Below are positions 52,837-63,352 of a stretch of DNA of 64,000 bases, one piece after another (the stretch's first letter is position 1; each line of letters starts with the position of its first letter). The notes under the pieces were generated by a model. The model was given only the letters and a program-made list of their open reading frames with translations, searched no databases and had not been told where the DNA came from. The translations under genes and the position numbers were made by a program. Origin of the DNA: Imtechella halotolerans. Its GTDB lineage: Bacteria > Bacteroidota > Bacteroidia > Flavobacteriales > Flavobacteriaceae. The stretch lies in assembly GCF_028743515.2 (NCBI RefSeq), contig NZ_CP117969.2, forward strand, positions 1,361,001 to 1,425,000, written 5' to 3'.

Positions 52837-53938
52837 ATGATAACTATTGAACAAGTGAAAGATCTTGTGGAACGCCTTGGTGCGTTGAGGAGGTATCTTT
52901 GACATCGATGCTAAACTTATCGAAATAACCAACGAGGAAGAAAAAACGTTTGCACCTGACTTCTGGGACAAACCCAAAGAAGCAGAAGTATTAATGCAAC
53001 AACTTCGAAGTAAAAAAAAGTGGGTAGAAGATTATAAAGCGGCTGAGACCCTTGTGGGTGACCTTGAAGTTCTTTTTGAATTCTATAAAGAAGGGGATGC
53101 TACTTCAGAAGAAATATCCAACCAATTCCACGATACACGATCGCATATAGAAAACCTAGAGTTTAAAAATATGCTTTCAGAAGAAGGTGACCGTATGAGT
53201 GCTGTACTTCAAATCACGGCCGGAGCTGGAGGAACTGAAAGTTGTGATTGGGCCGCCATGCTTATGCGAATGTATCTGATGTGGGCACAAAATCAAGGAT
53301 ATCAAGTGCGTGAACTCAACTACCAGGAAGGGGACGTCGCAGGTATTAAAACTGTCACTCTTGAAATTGATGGAGAATTTGCTTTTGGATATCTTAAAGG
53401 GGAAAATGGGGTTCATCGATTGGTGCGTATCTCACCATTTGACAGTAATGCTAAACGCCACACTTCTTTTGTTTCCGTATATGTATATCCGCTTGCGGAT
53501 GACTCCATTGAAATAGATATAAATCCAGCGGATATCACTTTCGAAACTATGCGTGCAAGTGGTGCAGGAGGACAGAATGTAAATAAAGTGGAAACAGCTG
53601 TTCGATTACGTCACCATCCGACTGGGATAATTATCGAAAACTCAGAAACACGTTCACAATTGGACAATAAGACCAAAGCCCTACAACTTCTAAAATCTCA
53701 ATTATATGAAATTGAATTGAAAAAGAGACAGGCAAAACGTGATGAAATTGAAGCCGGTAAAATGAAAATAGAATGGGGCTCTCAAATACGTAACTATGTT
53801 ATGCACCCATATAAATTGGTTAAAGATGTGCGCACATCACATGAAAGTACTGATGTAGACGGAGTGATGAATGGAGAAATAGATCCCTTCTTAAAAGCCT
53901 ACTTAATGATGATGGGTCAACAAGAAAAAGAATTGTAA
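52837..53938 (+). CDS. prfB: Peptide chain release factor 2, with programmed +1 frameshift
   Basis: It terminates translation at UGA and UAA. The first frame runs ATG 52837 to TGA 52900-52902. Reading continues one base later (GAC at 52901), giving 366 residues in all. Seen after the shift: SPF codon-recognition tripeptide in [10 protein letters not shown] and the catalytic GGQ in [11 protein letters not shown] (near residue 243). The shift signal is classical (see the separate entry). A start at the first ATG of the second frame would lose the whole N-terminal domain. The shift makes the cell raise RF2 when UGA termination is slow. Confidence 0.97.
52888..52903 (+). promoter_or_regulatory. 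prfB: Autoregulatory +1 frameshift site of prfB
   Basis: Shine-Dalgarno-like AGGAGG (52888-52893), TAT, slippery CTT (52897-52899), then TGA (52900-52902) and C. This has the E. coli layout: SD spacing of three bases to the slip codon and UGAC as weak stop context. Confidence 0.97.
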
Positions 53939-53948
53939 TTAGTTTATA

Positions 53949-54290
53949 ATGATCAAAATTTATCACAACAATAGATGTAGAAAATCGAGAGAAGGATTGG
54001 AAATTATAGAAAATTCAGGAAAAGAATTTGAAATAGTTTCTTATCTGGATAATCCGCCTACAATAGAAGAACTCAACCAGCTAATAAAACTATTGGGAAT
54101 AACTCCAATTGAACTAGTTCGAACTAATGAATCTATTTGGAAAGAAAAATATAAGAATGTTAAACTTTCCGATGATGAAATCATTGAACTAATGGCCATT
54201 AATCCTAAGTTAATTGAACGCCCCATTGTAGTGAACGATGGAAAAGCCGTTGTAGGCAGACCACCGGAAAAAATAAAATCTATACTATAA
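53949..54290 (+). CDS. arsC: ArsC-family arsenate reductase-like protein
   Basis: A thioredoxin-fold protein of 113 residues: catalytic C10 in YHNNRCRKSREGLEI, then the ArsC signature around ITPIELVRTNESIWKEKY, and the C-terminal RPIVVNDGKAVVGRPPEKI. The family also contains Spx-like and YffB proteins; the single N-terminal cysteine with a conserved arginine (R near 91, ERPIV) fits glutaredoxin-coupled ArsC. No ars operon (arsR, arsB, acr3) is nearby, so a general redox role is as likely as arsenate resistance. It follows prfB by 10 bases, so they share a transcript. Confidence 0.85.
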   Translation: MIKIYHNNRCRKSREGLEIIENSGKEFEIVSYLDNPPTIEELNQLIKLLGITPIELVRTNESIWKEKYKNVKLSDDEIIELMAINPKLIERPIVVNDGKAVVGRPPEKIKSIL

Positions 54291-54293
54291 TCG

Positions 54294-54321
54294 AAAACCG
54301 AAGTAAACACTTCGGTTTTTT
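54294..54321 (+). terminator. Terminator after arsC
   Basis: Stem AAAACCGAAG / CTTCGGTTTT (54294-54303 with 54310-54319), followed by T. Ends the prfB-arsC transcript. Confidence 0.88.
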
Positions 54322-54361
54322 ATTTAACAAACATTTAACCAAGATGCCTTAAACCAACATT

Positions 54362-54369
54362 TAGATTTG
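54362..54369 (+). promoter_or_regulatory. Candidate -7 box of the outer-membrane receptor gene
   Basis: TAGATTTG matches TAnnTTTG, 38 bases before ATG 54408. Confidence 0.4.
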
Positions 54370-54407
54370 TGGTCTTTGTTACATAATTAATAACTAGATC
54401 CTAACAT

Positions 54408-56900
54408 ATGAGAACCTTTTTCACATCGTTCCTATTGGTATTTTCGATGATGGTCACCGCACAAGGCCCTAAACCTATTAAACTTACAGGTACGGTCATT
54501 GATAGCGAAACCAACCAACCATTAGAATATGCTACTATTATTCTTCAAGAAGTCAGAAACCCAGATAAAATTACGGGTGGAATCACAGACAACAAAGGAA
54601 AATTTACTGTTGAAGCACCTGCGGGGCAATATAATATCAAAGTAGAGTTCATCTCCTTCAAATCATATGAATTAAAAAATCAAGCTCTACGAGGTGATAA
54701 AGACATGGGCGTGATTAAACTAGCCCTTGATGTTGCGCAACTTGATGCGGTAGAAGTAATCGCGGAACGCACGACAGTAGAACTGCGTATGGATAAAAAA
54801 ATCTACAATGTAGGGCAAGACATGACTGTTAAAGGAGGTTCGGTAACGGATGTTCTAGACAATGTACCTTCAGTGTCAGTAGATGTTGAAGGAAACATTA
54901 GTTTAAGAGGAAATGAAAATGTGCGTATCCTGATTAATGGAAAACCTTCCGCCCTCTCAGGATTAAGCCCTGATGCCTTACAGCAGCTTCCTGCCGATGC
55001 TATTGAAAAAATCGAATTGATCACCAATCCATCTGCCCGATACGATGCGGAAGGTACCGCAGGAATTATTAACATTATACTTAAGAAAGGTAAAGGTTTG
55101 GGAGTAAATGGTGCGTTGAGTGCCTTTGCAGGAAATCCAGATAACTTTGGAGGATCATTAAATTTAAACCTTCGAGGTGAGAAAATAAACATCTTCACAA
55201 ACACTTCCTATCGTTATTCTGATTCGCCTGGAAACAGTTTATTTGAACAAATTAATTACAATCAGGATGGTACCATTAGAAACTATCAAGACGAGTACCG
55301 TAAAAACAATCGTATCAATGATAATTTCAACACCAACCTTGGAGTTGAGTTTATAATTAACGAAAGTACCTCTTTAACAAACTCTTTTGTGTATCGTAAA
55401 AGAAGTGGTGAGAATAACACCAATGTGAACTTTTTCAATTTCGATGCCAACAAACTTCCTACTATCCAAAGAAACCGTTTTACCCTAGAGGATGATTCGG
55501 ATGAATCAGTACAATACTCTCTTAATTTTGAAAAGAGATTTAATGAGGACGGTCACAAACTTACTTTTGACTATCAATATTCGACCAATAACGAACTAGA
55601 AGATTCTAATATTACCGAATTAATTCTTAATGACAATAATCAGTTGACTCCCGAGCGCACCATCAATAATGAGAATGTGAACAATCAACTTCTACAGTTT
55701 GACTATGTACTCCCATTTGGCGAGAACAAACAAAGTCAGTTTGAATTAGGATATAGAGGGAATTTTAATGATTTTGACACTGATTTTCAATTTGGAACTA
55801 TCGAGCCTAATGGTGATTTTACGCTAGATAACGACTTTACTAACCGCCTTCTTTTTAAAGAAAACATCAACGCACTTTATACTCAATTTGGTACTCGTTT
55901 TGGGAAATTCAATTTAATGAGTGGACTTCGTATGGAAGATACGAATATTGATATTCGATTAGTAAACACAAATGATATTAATAAGAAAAAATACACAAAC
56001 TGGTTCCCTTCTGTTTTCTTAGGATATGAATTCTCTGAAACAGAACAATTTACAGTAAGCTATAGTAAAAGATTACGTCGTCCATGGTCTAGGTTCATAA
56101 ACCCATTCCCTTCAAGAACTAGTAACACCAATCTTTTCCAAGGTAATCCTGATCTTGACCCAACATTCACTGATGCCTATGATATCGGATATCTAAAGAG
56201 ATGGGATAAAATTACGCTTAATACATCGGCCTATTATAATCGTTCCACTGGCGTATTCCAATTTATAGCTTTGGAAACAGGAGATTTTGTAGAAATTGAG
56301 AACCCAGACACCAATGAAATAGTGGATGTTCCCATAATGCTTCGTACTCCAATTAACTTGGCTGTAGAACAACGTTTAGGTGTTGAATTTACAACCACCT
56401 ATACCCCGAAGAGAAACTGGCGTTTTACATGGAATATTAATTTATTCAACCAGAAGTTGGATGGTGATTATACCTATATTAACTATCAAGATGAAGAAAT
56501 AGTACAGAATTTTGATAGTGAAAATTTCACCTGGTTTTCACGATTGAGCTCTAAAATAGTATTGCCTTATAAAATAGATTTTCAAGCTAATATGATGTAC
56601 CAAGGTCCTAACCGTACTGCGCAATCTAAAAGTGAAGGAATGCTTTCGGCTAACCTAGCTTTTAGTAAGGACATATTAAAAGACAAAGGTACCTTATCAC
56701 TTAATGTAAGTGACCTATTTAATTCTCGTAAGCGTATATCTGAGACTCGTACTCCAACCGTATTTAGTTATAGTGAAATGCAGTGGAGACAACGCCAGGT
56801 TACACTTAACTTCACCTACCGCTTTAATAAGCAAAAAGAAAGAGAAATGCCGGATAGAATGCGTGAAGGAGGTGGAGAAGATTTCGATTTTGAAGGATAG
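54408..56900 (+). CDS. TonB-dependent-receptor-like outer-membrane protein
   Basis: An 830-residue exported protein: signal peptide (MRTFFTSFLLVFSMMVTAQ), CarboxypepD regulatory-like domain (about 22-110: LTGTVIDSETNQPLEYATIILQ), plug domain (about 115-225: GGSVTDVLDNVPSVSVDVEGNISLRG, IEKIELITNPSARYDAEGTAGIINI), and a barrel to the end. The barrel is of the outer-membrane beta-barrel family 3 type often listed beside TonB receptors in Bacteroidetes. No SusD gene follows, so it is not a Sus-type glycan pair. The ligand is unknown. It ends in a Glu-Gly-rich tail. Confidence 0.92.
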   Translation: MRTFFTSFLLVFSMMVTAQGPKPIKLTGTVIDSETNQPLEYATIILQEVRNPDKITGGITDNKGKFTVEAPAGQYNIKVEFISFKSYELKNQALRGDKDMGVIKLALDVAQLDAVEVIAERTTVELRMDKKIYNVGQDMTVKGGSVTDVLDNVPSVSVDVEGNISLRGNENVRILINGKPSALSGLSPDALQQLPADAIEKIELITNPSARYDAEGTAGIINIILKKGKGLGVNGALSAFAGNPDNFGGSLNLNLRGEKINIFTNTSYRYSDSPGNSLFEQINYNQDGTIRNYQDEYRKNNRINDNFNTNLGVEFIINESTSLTNSFVYRKRSGENNTNVNFFNFDANKLPTIQRNRFTLEDDSDESVQYSLNFEKRFNEDGHKLTFDYQYSTNNELEDSNITELILNDNNQLTPERTINNENVNNQLLQFDYVLPFGENKQSQFELGYRGNFNDFDTDFQFGTIEPNGDFTLDNDFTNRLLFKENINALYTQFGTRFGKFNLMSGLRMEDTNIDIRLVNTNDINKKKYTNWFPSVFLGYEFSETEQFTVSYSKRLRRPWSRFINPFPSRTSNTNLFQGNPDLDPTFTDAYDIGYLKRWDKITLNTSAYYNRSTGVFQFIALETGDFVEIENPDTNEIVDVPIMLRTPINLAVEQRLGVEFTTTYTPKRNWRFTWNINLFNQKLDGDYTYINYQDEEIVQNFDSENFTWFSRLSSKIVLPYKIDFQANMMYQGPNRTAQSKSEGMLSANLAFSKDILKDKGTLSLNVSDLFNSRKRISETRTPTVFSYSEMQWRQRQVTLNFTYRFNKQKEREMPDRMREGGGEDFDFEG

Positions 56901-56923
56901 ATGAATTCAAATCCCCTATAGAT

Positions 56924-56958
56924 AAAAAAAAGTCCCGATGGCCATCGGGACTTTTTTT
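56924..56958. terminator. Bidirectional terminator after the receptor gene
   Basis: A palindromic stem AGTCCCGATGG / CCATCGGGACT (56931-56952) with seven A before and seven T after. It serves the receptor gene (plus) and the small membrane protein gene (minus, stop at 56957-56959). Confidence 0.9.
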
Positions 56959-57130
56959 ATGATTCTTGTTTTGCTTTTTTAGCAGCGCGCTTTTCTTTAA
57001 TCATTTCCATGATAGAACCTCCTATCCAATAAGGAACAACAAAGGTCAATAGAAAAATCATTAACCAAAAGCCTATCGTTAAGATAGTTAAAAACGCTAA
57101 AAAGCCTAAATACTGATCAAATTCAAACAT
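56957..57130 (-). CDS. Small membrane protein (57 residues)
   Basis: From ATG 57130: MFEFDQYLGFLAFLTILTIG, a double hydrophobic segment (about 8-40), then IMEMIKEKRAAKKAKQES with a lysine-rich tail. An ATG ten codons upstream (57160) is possible but adds a polar, unrelated stretch. Function unknown to me. Its position against a strong terminator and the conserved-looking hydrophobic pattern support a real gene. Confidence 0.65.
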   Translation of the reverse strand: MFEFDQYLGFLAFLTILTIGFWLMIFLLTFVVPYWIGGSIMEMIKEKRAAKKAKQES

Positions 57131-57272
57131 GATTTCCGGAAATTTTCGAATTCGAATCAAAAGTACATCTTAAAAATCGTTTTTCATACAAAAAAATAAA
57201 ATTTATTACCAGAGAACCTTTCGTGTAATCCTTTGAGAATGGTTATTTTTGTGGTAGTAAAATTTAACACAT

Positions 57273-58670
57273 ATGGAATTCAGAATAGAAAAAGATACGA
57301 TGGGCGAAGTAAAAGTTCCTGCCGATAAATTGTGGGGAGCTCAAACAGAACGTTCTCGTAACAATTTTAAGATTGGTGCGGCTGCTTCAATGCCTAAAGA
57401 GATCATCTATGGTTTTGCCTACTTGAAAAAAGCCGCCGCCTATACCAATTGTGAACTAGGAGTCTTACCTATTGAAAAAAGAGATTATATCGCACAAGTG
57501 TGTGACGAAATCTTAACAGGTCAACATGATGACCAATTTCCTTTAGTCATCTGGCAAACAGGTTCAGGTACTCAATCCAACATGAATGTTAACGAAGTGA
57601 TTGCTAACCGAGCTCATCAGTTAGCAGGTAAGGTAGTAGGAGAAGGAGAAAAAACCCTTCAACCTAACGATGATGTCAATAAATCACAATCATCCAATGA
57701 TACATTCCCTACAGGAATGCATATTGCTGCTTACAAAATGATTGTTGAAACTACAATCCCTGGAGTAACCCAATTGCGCAATACGTTAAAGAAGAAATCT
57801 GAAGAATTTAAACAAGTGGTTAAAATAGGTCGTACTCACCTGATGGACGCTACTCCCCTTACCCTTGGACAGGAATTTTCAGGATATGTATCTCAACTAG
57901 ATCACGGTTTAAGAGCTCTAAACAATACCCTTGACCACTTATCGGAATTAGCACTAGGTGGAACTGCAGTCGGAACTGGAATTAACACTCCTAAAGGATA
58001 TGCTAAACGCGTGGCTGAGTACATTGCCAACTTTACAGAGCACCCCTTTAAATCAGCTGACAACAAATTCGAAGCATTAGCTGCTCATGACGCCTTTGTT
58101 GAAACTCATGGTGCCCTAAAACAATTAGCGGTTTCTCTTAATAAAATTGCGAATGATATCCGAATGATGGCCTCTGGCCCTCGTAGTGGAATTGGTGAAA
58201 TATTAATTCCGGAAAATGAGCCAGGAAGCTCTATAATGCCAGGAAAGGTAAACCCAACTCAATGTGAAGCAATTACCATGGTATGTGCTCAAGTAATGGG
58301 TAATGATGTTGCAATTACTGTTGGTGGAACTCAAGGACATTATGAACTAAATGTCTTTAAACCAATGATGGCTGCTAACCTATTACAATCAGCGCGTTTA
58401 ATTGGAGATGCTTGTGTTAGTTTTGACGAGCACTGTGCTCAAGGAATTGAACCAAACCATAGACGTATTAAAGAATTGGTTGATGGAAGTCTTATGTTAG
58501 TTACTGCCTTAAATACTAAGATCGGTTATTACAAGGCTGCTGAAATTGCTAATACAGCCCACAAAAACGGAACCACTCTGCGTGAGGAAGCTGTTAATCT
58601 AGGGTATGTCACTGCTGAGGAATTTGATCAATGGGTGAAACCGGAAGATATGGTTGGATCCTTAAAATAA
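57273..58670 (+). CDS. fumC: Fumarate hydratase, class II
   Basis: The iron-independent fumarase of the citric acid cycle, 465 residues. Seen: [18 protein letters not shown], the substrate loop [30 protein letters not shown] with catalytic histidine, and the family signature [24 protein letters not shown] -7 box lies at 57244-57251. It is monocistronic, closed by a strong terminator shared with ackA. Confidence 0.97.
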   Translation: MEFRIEKDTMGEVKVPADKLWGAQTERSRNNFKIGAAASMPKEIIYGFAYLKKAAAYTNCELGVLPIEKRDYIAQVCDEILTGQHDDQFPLVIWQTGSGTQSNMNVNEVIANRAHQLAGKVVGEGEKTLQPNDDVNKSQSSNDTFPTGMHIAAYKMIVETTIPGVTQLRNTLKKKSEEFKQVVKIGRTHLMDATPLTLGQEFSGYVSQLDHGLRALNNTLDHLSELALGGTAVGTGINTPKGYAKRVAEYIANFTEHPFKSADNKFEALAAHDAFVETHGALKQLAVSLNKIANDIRMMASGPRSGIGEILIPENEPGSSIMPGKVNPTQCEAITMVCAQVMGNDVAITVGGTQGHYELNVFKPMMAANLLQSARLIGDACVSFDEHCAQGIEPNHRRIKELVDGSLMLVTALNTKIGYYKAAEIANTAHKNGTTLREEAVNLGYVTAEEFDQWVKPEDMVGSLK

Positions 58671-58680
58671 ATGATAGTAT

Positions 58681-58715
58681 AAAAAAACCGCTCCTAAAAT
58701 AAGAGCGGTTTTTTT
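58681..58715. terminator. Bidirectional terminator between fumC and ackA
   Basis: A 9-bp stem AAACCGCTC / GAGCGGTTT (58685-58693 with 58703-58711) with A and T runs on both sides. Confidence 0.88.
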
Positions 58716-58716
58716 A

Positions 58717-59904
58717 TTACAAACACAGCTTAAATACTTGCTGAGCTATTTCCAATTCTTCATTAGTAGGAATTACCAATACTTGAACTTTGGCGCTATC
58801 CTTATGGATTGAACGCACTACTTTATCTCGTAAGGTATTTTTGTCTGGATCCAATTCTACCCCTAAATACTCCATATCACTGCATACCATAGCTCTTAGA
58901 GTACTACTATTTTCTCCGATACCAGCTGTAAAAACGATGGCGTCAACTCCATTCATGGCTGCAGCATAACTACCAATATACTTTTTAATACGATAAGCAT
59001 TCATTTCTAAAGCTAACTGGCAATCTGTATTACCATTAGCTGCGTTGGCTTCAATATCTCTTAAATCGCTAAATCCAGTAAGCCCGAGCATCCCACTTTT
59101 CTTATGCAAAAGTTCACTTACCTGGGCCGATGTATATCCAAGTTTTTCTATCAAATAAAAAATTACGGATTGATCAATATCCCCACTACGTGTCCCCATA
59201 ATAAGTCCATTAACCGGTCCAAATCCCAAGGAATGATCTATACTTTTGCCGTCTTTAACAGCAGTTATGCTACAGCCATTCCCTAAATGAACAGAAATAA
59301 TCTTCGCCTTTGGATTATTTAAATATTGCATGGCTTTAGTAGACACGTATTTATGACTCGTACCGTGAAAACCATACATTCGGATTTTAAAATCGTCTAA
59401 AAAAGATTTAGGTATAGCGTAGGTGTATGCTTTTTGAGGAATACTCTGATGAAAAGCGGTATCAAAAACAGCTACTTGAGTAGCATTTCTAAAAATAGTT
59501 TCAGCTACCTGAATTCCAACATAATTTGGTGGATTATGCAACGGTGCCAAAGAAAACAAATCTTTAATTTTTTGCTTTACAGCTTCATCAATTACAATAG
59601 TATCTGAAAAGGTGCTTCCTCCATGAACAACTCTATGCCCTACATAAGGTATGTCATCTACATTTTGGATTACCCCATATTCTTTGTCCATTAAAAGCTT
59701 TGCAATCATCTGTAACCCGATACTGTGATCAGGTATAATTCTCTTTTCAGAAATTTGATGTTTTTCAGATTGATAGTGAAGCATTGCATCTTCCAGGCCA
59801 ATTCGTTCTACCAACCCAGAAGCCGTAACCTCTTCTTTTGGCATGGATATAAGTTGAAACTTAATGGATGAACTTCCTGAGTTAATTACAAGTATGTTGG
59901 TCAT
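58717..59904 (-). CDS. ackA: Acetate kinase
   Basis: It interconverts acetyl phosphate and ADP with acetate and ATP, 395 residues. Seen: NSGSSSIKFQLI (N-terminal ATP/acetate motif), VGHRVVHGGSTFSDT, AVFDTAFHQSIP, YGFHGTSHKYVS and the C-terminal FTAGIGENSSTLR. It follows pta by 22 bases on the same strand, so the Pta-AckA pair is one operon and can run in either direction (acetate excretion or use). Confidence 0.97.
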   Translation of the reverse strand: MTNILVINSGSSSIKFQLISMPKEEVTASGLVERIGLEDAMLHYQSEKHQISEKRIIPDHSIGLQMIAKLLMDKEYGVIQNVDDIPYVGHRVVHGGSTFSDTIVIDEAVKQKIKDLFSLAPLHNPPNYVGIQVAETIFRNATQVAVFDTAFHQSIPQKAYTYAIPKSFLDDFKIRMYGFHGTSHKYVSTKAMQYLNNPKAKIISVHLGNGCSITAVKDGKSIDHSLGFGPVNGLIMGTRSGDIDQSVIFYLIEKLGYTSAQVSELLHKKSGMLGLTGFSDLRDIEANAANGNTDCQLALEMNAYRIKKYIGSYAAAMNGVDAIVFTAGIGENSSTLRAMVCSDMEYLGVELDPDKNTLRDKVVRSIHKDSAKVQVLVIPTNEELEIAQQVFKLCL

Positions 59905-59926
59905 TTAGCGTATTACTTTATTTAGG

Positions 59927-62020
59927 TTATAATCCTTGAGCTTGTATAGCAGTGATAATTACCGTATTAAATATATCATCTACAGTACAGCCCCTACTTA
60001 AATCATTTACTGGTTTATTAAGACCTTGTAGCATTGGACCAATTGCCAATGCACCTGTTTCTCTTTGTACAGCCTTGTAGGTATTATTTCCAGTATTTAA
60101 ATCCGGAAATATAAGAACTGTTGCCTGGCCGGCAACTTCAGAGTTTGGTAATTTACTCTTCCCTACACTCATATCTACGGCTGCATCATACTGAATCGGT
60201 CCTTCAATCTTTAAATCAGGTCTCAAACGTTTTACAATTTCTGTTGCCTCTCGTACTCTATCCACATCTTCTCCTTTACCCGAAGTTCCTGAAGAATAAG
60301 ACAACATGGCTATTTTCGGTTCAATACCAAAGGCCAAACTACTTTCAGCCGAGGAAATAGCAATTTCAGCTAATTCAGTAGCTGTGGGATTTGGATTAAT
60401 TGCACAGTCACCAAAAACAGATACTCGATCTTCAAGACACATAAAAAATACGGAAGACACTACCGAAACGCCTGGTTTCGTTTTTATAAACTGTAATGCA
60501 GGACGTATGGTATGTTGTGTAGTATGTGCCGCTCCAGAAACCATTCCATCAGCTAAGTTTTTATAGATCATCATGGTCCCGAAATAAGAAACATCTGTCA
60601 TACAATCGCGGGCAATATCCAGATTCACATTTTTATGTTTTCTCAACTCATAAAAGGTCTCCACAAAATCATTAAAATACTCAGAAGTTATTGGATTAAT
60701 AACCTCAACCTTAGCGAAATCTAAAGGAATCGAGAGTTGGATAATCTTTTCTTGAATTTTTTCCGGATCCCCTAACAAAATAATATCTACAATATTCAAG
60801 GCAGAAAGGCGTTCAGCAGCCTGGAGTATACGTTCATCATGCCCTTCCGGTAATACAATTCGTTTTCTTGATTGTTTAGCACGCTGTAATAAACTATACT
60901 GAAACATTCTAGGTGTGATACCCTTAGGGGTAAAATCAATAACGCCTTGTATTAACTTATCAATAGGCACATATTTTTCAAATGTCTGAATAGAGGTTTC
61001 TACTTTCTGTATGCTATCAGCATATATATTTGATTTAATAGCTCCAATCCGGTTAGCAACATTAAAGGTTCCATCTTCAACCGAAATCATGGGTACCACC
61101 TGAGACAATCCATCAATTAGGCGAAGGATAGTATCTTCAGGGAGTAATCCCCCTGTTAGAATAATCCCTGATATACGTGGATAATTACTGGAAACATTCG
61201 CCTGTAGAGCTCCTAAAATAATATCAGCTCTATCTCCAGGAGTAATCACTAGTGTATTTTCCTTTAAGTGATTCAAGTAATTACTCAACTGCATTGCTCC
61301 CACACCGAAATTACCGGTTTCATTATCTAGATATTCCTCTCCAAACAATACCTTTCCATTCAACTCCCTTACAATTTCCTTCATAGTCGGATTTCCTAAT
61401 TTCTCAATCATAGGAATCGCAAACGCCGCAACAGAATCTGGCAAAAATTCCAACATTCCATCTAAGGCAATCTGTAAATTATGCGGCTGTATTTTATTAG
61501 CAATAAGAGCCAATACATTTACGTCCTTTTGACTAAACGCATTGTATGCCATCTGCATGCTCCCCATCATTTCTTCTTTAGATTTCCCTACTCCACTAGA
61601 GATAATCACTACAGGAATACCTAAGTTTTTGGCAATTAATACGTTCACATCAAACTCAAAGACACTACCCTCTCCTGAAAAATCAGTTCCCTCAACCAAA
61701 ACGAAATCGTAAGCTGCCTCTACTTGTTTGTATTTTTCAATGATACCATCTAATATCTCCCCCCCCTTATTCTTATTCCTTTTTTTAACCACCTCATTAT
61801 GGGTGAAAGCATACGTTTGCTCGTAGGCCATATCAATATCAAAATAGGACAAAACAGTATCTATGTGATTATCACGCTCCCCGGTCTTGGCATCACTAAT
61901 AATTGGGCGAAAATATCCCACTTTAGCTGTTTTTCCAAGCAAAGCACGCATCAAACCTAGGCTAACTAAAGACTTACCACTATCGGGCTCCAGAGTAGCT
62001 ATATAAATTCCTTTATTCAT
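59927..62020 (-). CDS. pta: Phosphate acetyltransferase (long form)
   Basis: It makes acetyl phosphate from acetyl-CoA. The 697-residue long form has an N-terminal BioD-like P-loop domain (about 1-200: YIATLEPDSGKSLVSLGLMR), a DRTGG middle domain (about 215-330) and the C-terminal catalytic PTA domain (from about 370: RIVLPEGHDERILQAAERL, YSSGTSGKGEDVDRVREATEI). It is the first gene of the pta-ackA operon and is divergent from hutI with 93 bases between. The long form is the regulated type in E. coli. Confidence 0.96.
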   Translation of the reverse strand: MNKGIYIATLEPDSGKSLVSLGLMRALLGKTAKVGYFRPIISDAKTGERDNHIDTVLSYFDIDMAYEQTYAFTHNEVVKKRNKNKGGEILDGIIEKYKQVEAAYDFVLVEGTDFSGEGSVFEFDVNVLIAKNLGIPVVIISSGVGKSKEEMMGSMQMAYNAFSQKDVNVLALIANKIQPHNLQIALDGMLEFLPDSVAAFAIPMIEKLGNPTMKEIVRELNGKVLFGEEYLDNETGNFGVGAMQLSNYLNHLKENTLVITPGDRADIILGALQANVSSNYPRISGIILTGGLLPEDTILRLIDGLSQVVPMISVEDGTFNVANRIGAIKSNIYADSIQKVETSIQTFEKYVPIDKLIQGVIDFTPKGITPRMFQYSLLQRAKQSRKRIVLPEGHDERILQAAERLSALNIVDIILLGDPEKIQEKIIQLSIPLDFAKVEVINPITSEYFNDFVETFYELRKHKNVNLDIARDCMTDVSYFGTMMIYKNLADGMVSGAAHTTQHTIRPALQFIKTKPGVSVVSSVFFMCLEDRVSVFGDCAINPNPTATELAEIAISSAESSLAFGIEPKIAMLSYSSGTSGKGEDVDRVREATEIVKRLRPDLKIEGPIQYDAAVDMSVGKSKLPNSEVAGQATVLIFPDLNTGNNTYKAVQRETGALAIGPMLQGLNKPVNDLSRGCTVDDIFNTVIITAIQAQGL

Positions 62021-62113
62021 TGGCTTTAAATTTTACACAAAAGTACCTCCTATTAGAAGAGGTATCCATGATTTTTATCAGTTTTCCATACCTTTACCAT
62101 TAAAATAAAGAAT

Positions 62114-63352
62114 ATGTCAAAATTGCTTATCAATATAAAAGAATTGCTCCAAATACGGAAATCTACTGAACAAAAAGTAAGTGGTGCTGCCATGAAGGAA
62201 CTCCCAACTATAAAGAATGCCTTCCTGCGAATTGAAGATGACCTAATTGTGTCTTTTGGTCATATGGATGAATTACTAAACAACCAAGCGGATCAAATCA
62301 TCGATTGTAGTGGACAAATAGTGTTACCTTCTTGGTGTGATAGCCATACTCACATCGTATACGCGGGTAATAGGGAACAAGAATTTGTAGATCGCATTAA
62401 CGGACTTTCATATGAAGAAATTGCCAATCGTGGTGGGGGGATTTTAAATTCCGCTAAACGACTTCAAGAAACAGATGAGGACACTCTTTTTAACGAATCC
62501 AAAACACGGCTGGAGGAAGTAATCCAACAAGGGACAGGTGCAGTGGAAATAAAAAGTGGCTATGGTCTTACAACGGAGGCCGAACTAAAAATGTTACGCG
62601 TAATTAAACGACTTAAAGAGACCTACTCTCTTCCTATCAAAGCTACTTTTTTAGGAGCTCATGCAGTACCTAAAGAATTTAAAAATAACAAACAAGGCTA
62701 TTTAGATCTTATCATACATGAGATGTTGCCTAAAGTGGCTGAACATAAATTAGCTGACTTCATTGATATTTTTTGTGAAACTGGTTACTTTTCTGTTGAA
62801 GACACGGAGGCTCTTTTGGAAAAAGCTGCAACTTATGGTTTCATTCCTAAAATACACGTTAATCAATTTACCGCGATTGGAGGTGTTCAAGCAGGTGTTA
62901 ACCAACAGGCCCTATCAGTAGACCACCTTGAAATAGTAACCGATAAGGATATAGAAGTATTAAAAGATACCATTACAATGCCTGTAGCTTTACCTTCATG
63001 CTCTTTTTTTATAAGTATCCCCTACACCCCAGCTCGAAAAATAATAGATGCGGGATTACCCCTTGCGTTAGCCACTGATTTTAATCCCGGAACCACACCT
63101 AGTGGAAATATGAATTTTGTAGTAGCTACTGCTTGTATTAAAATGAAAATGACTCCAGAAGAAGCGATTAATGCGGCTACCTTAAATGGCGCATACGCTA
63201 TGAATTTATCGAACGATTACGGTAGTATTACTGAAGGTAAAAAAGCGAATTTAATCATCACAAAACCCATTCCATCATACCACTATTTGCCCTATGCTTT
63301 TGGAAGTAACTGCATTGACAAAGTGATGATTCATGGAGAATTTATTTCATAA
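62114..63352 (+). CDS. hutI: Imidazolonepropionase
   Basis: The third enzyme of histidine degradation: it opens 4-imidazolone-5-propanoate to formiminoglutamate. At 412 residues it belongs to the amidohydrolase family with metal motif SHTHIVYAGNREQEF (near 75-90), GGGILNSAKRL, GAHAVPKEF, HVNQFTAIGG and DFNPGTTPSGNMNF. No hutH, hutU or hutG is in the window, so the pathway genes are dispersed. It is closed by a strong terminator. Confidence 0.95.
   Translation: MSKLLINIKELLQIRKSTEQKVSGAAMKELPTIKNAFLRIEDDLIVSFGHMDELLNNQADQIIDCSGQIVLPSWCDSHTHIVYAGNREQEFVDRINGLSYEEIANRGGGILNSAKRLQETDEDTLFNESKTRLEEVIQQGTGAVEIKSGYGLTTEAELKMLRVIKRLKETYSLPIKATFLGAHAVPKEFKNNKQGYLDLIIHEMLPKVAEHKLADFIDIFCETGYFSVEDTEALLEKAATYGFIPKIHVNQFTAIGGVQAGVNQQALSVDHLEIVTDKDIEVLKDTITMPVALPSCSFFISIPYTPARKIIDAGLPLALATDFNPGTTPSGNMNFVVATACIKMKMTPEEAINAATLNGAYAMNLSNDYGSITEGKKANLIITKPIPSYHYLPYAFGSNCIDKVMIHGEFIS

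Noticed and set aside
52837-53938. prfB appears split by an in-frame TGA
   Set aside because: The TGA is part of the classical RF2 frameshift signal, so it is a working gene and not a pseudogene.
54803-55204. 133-residue minus frame inside the receptor gene
   Set aside because: Shadow frame of the plug domain, proline- and serine-biased, without ribosome site or homology.
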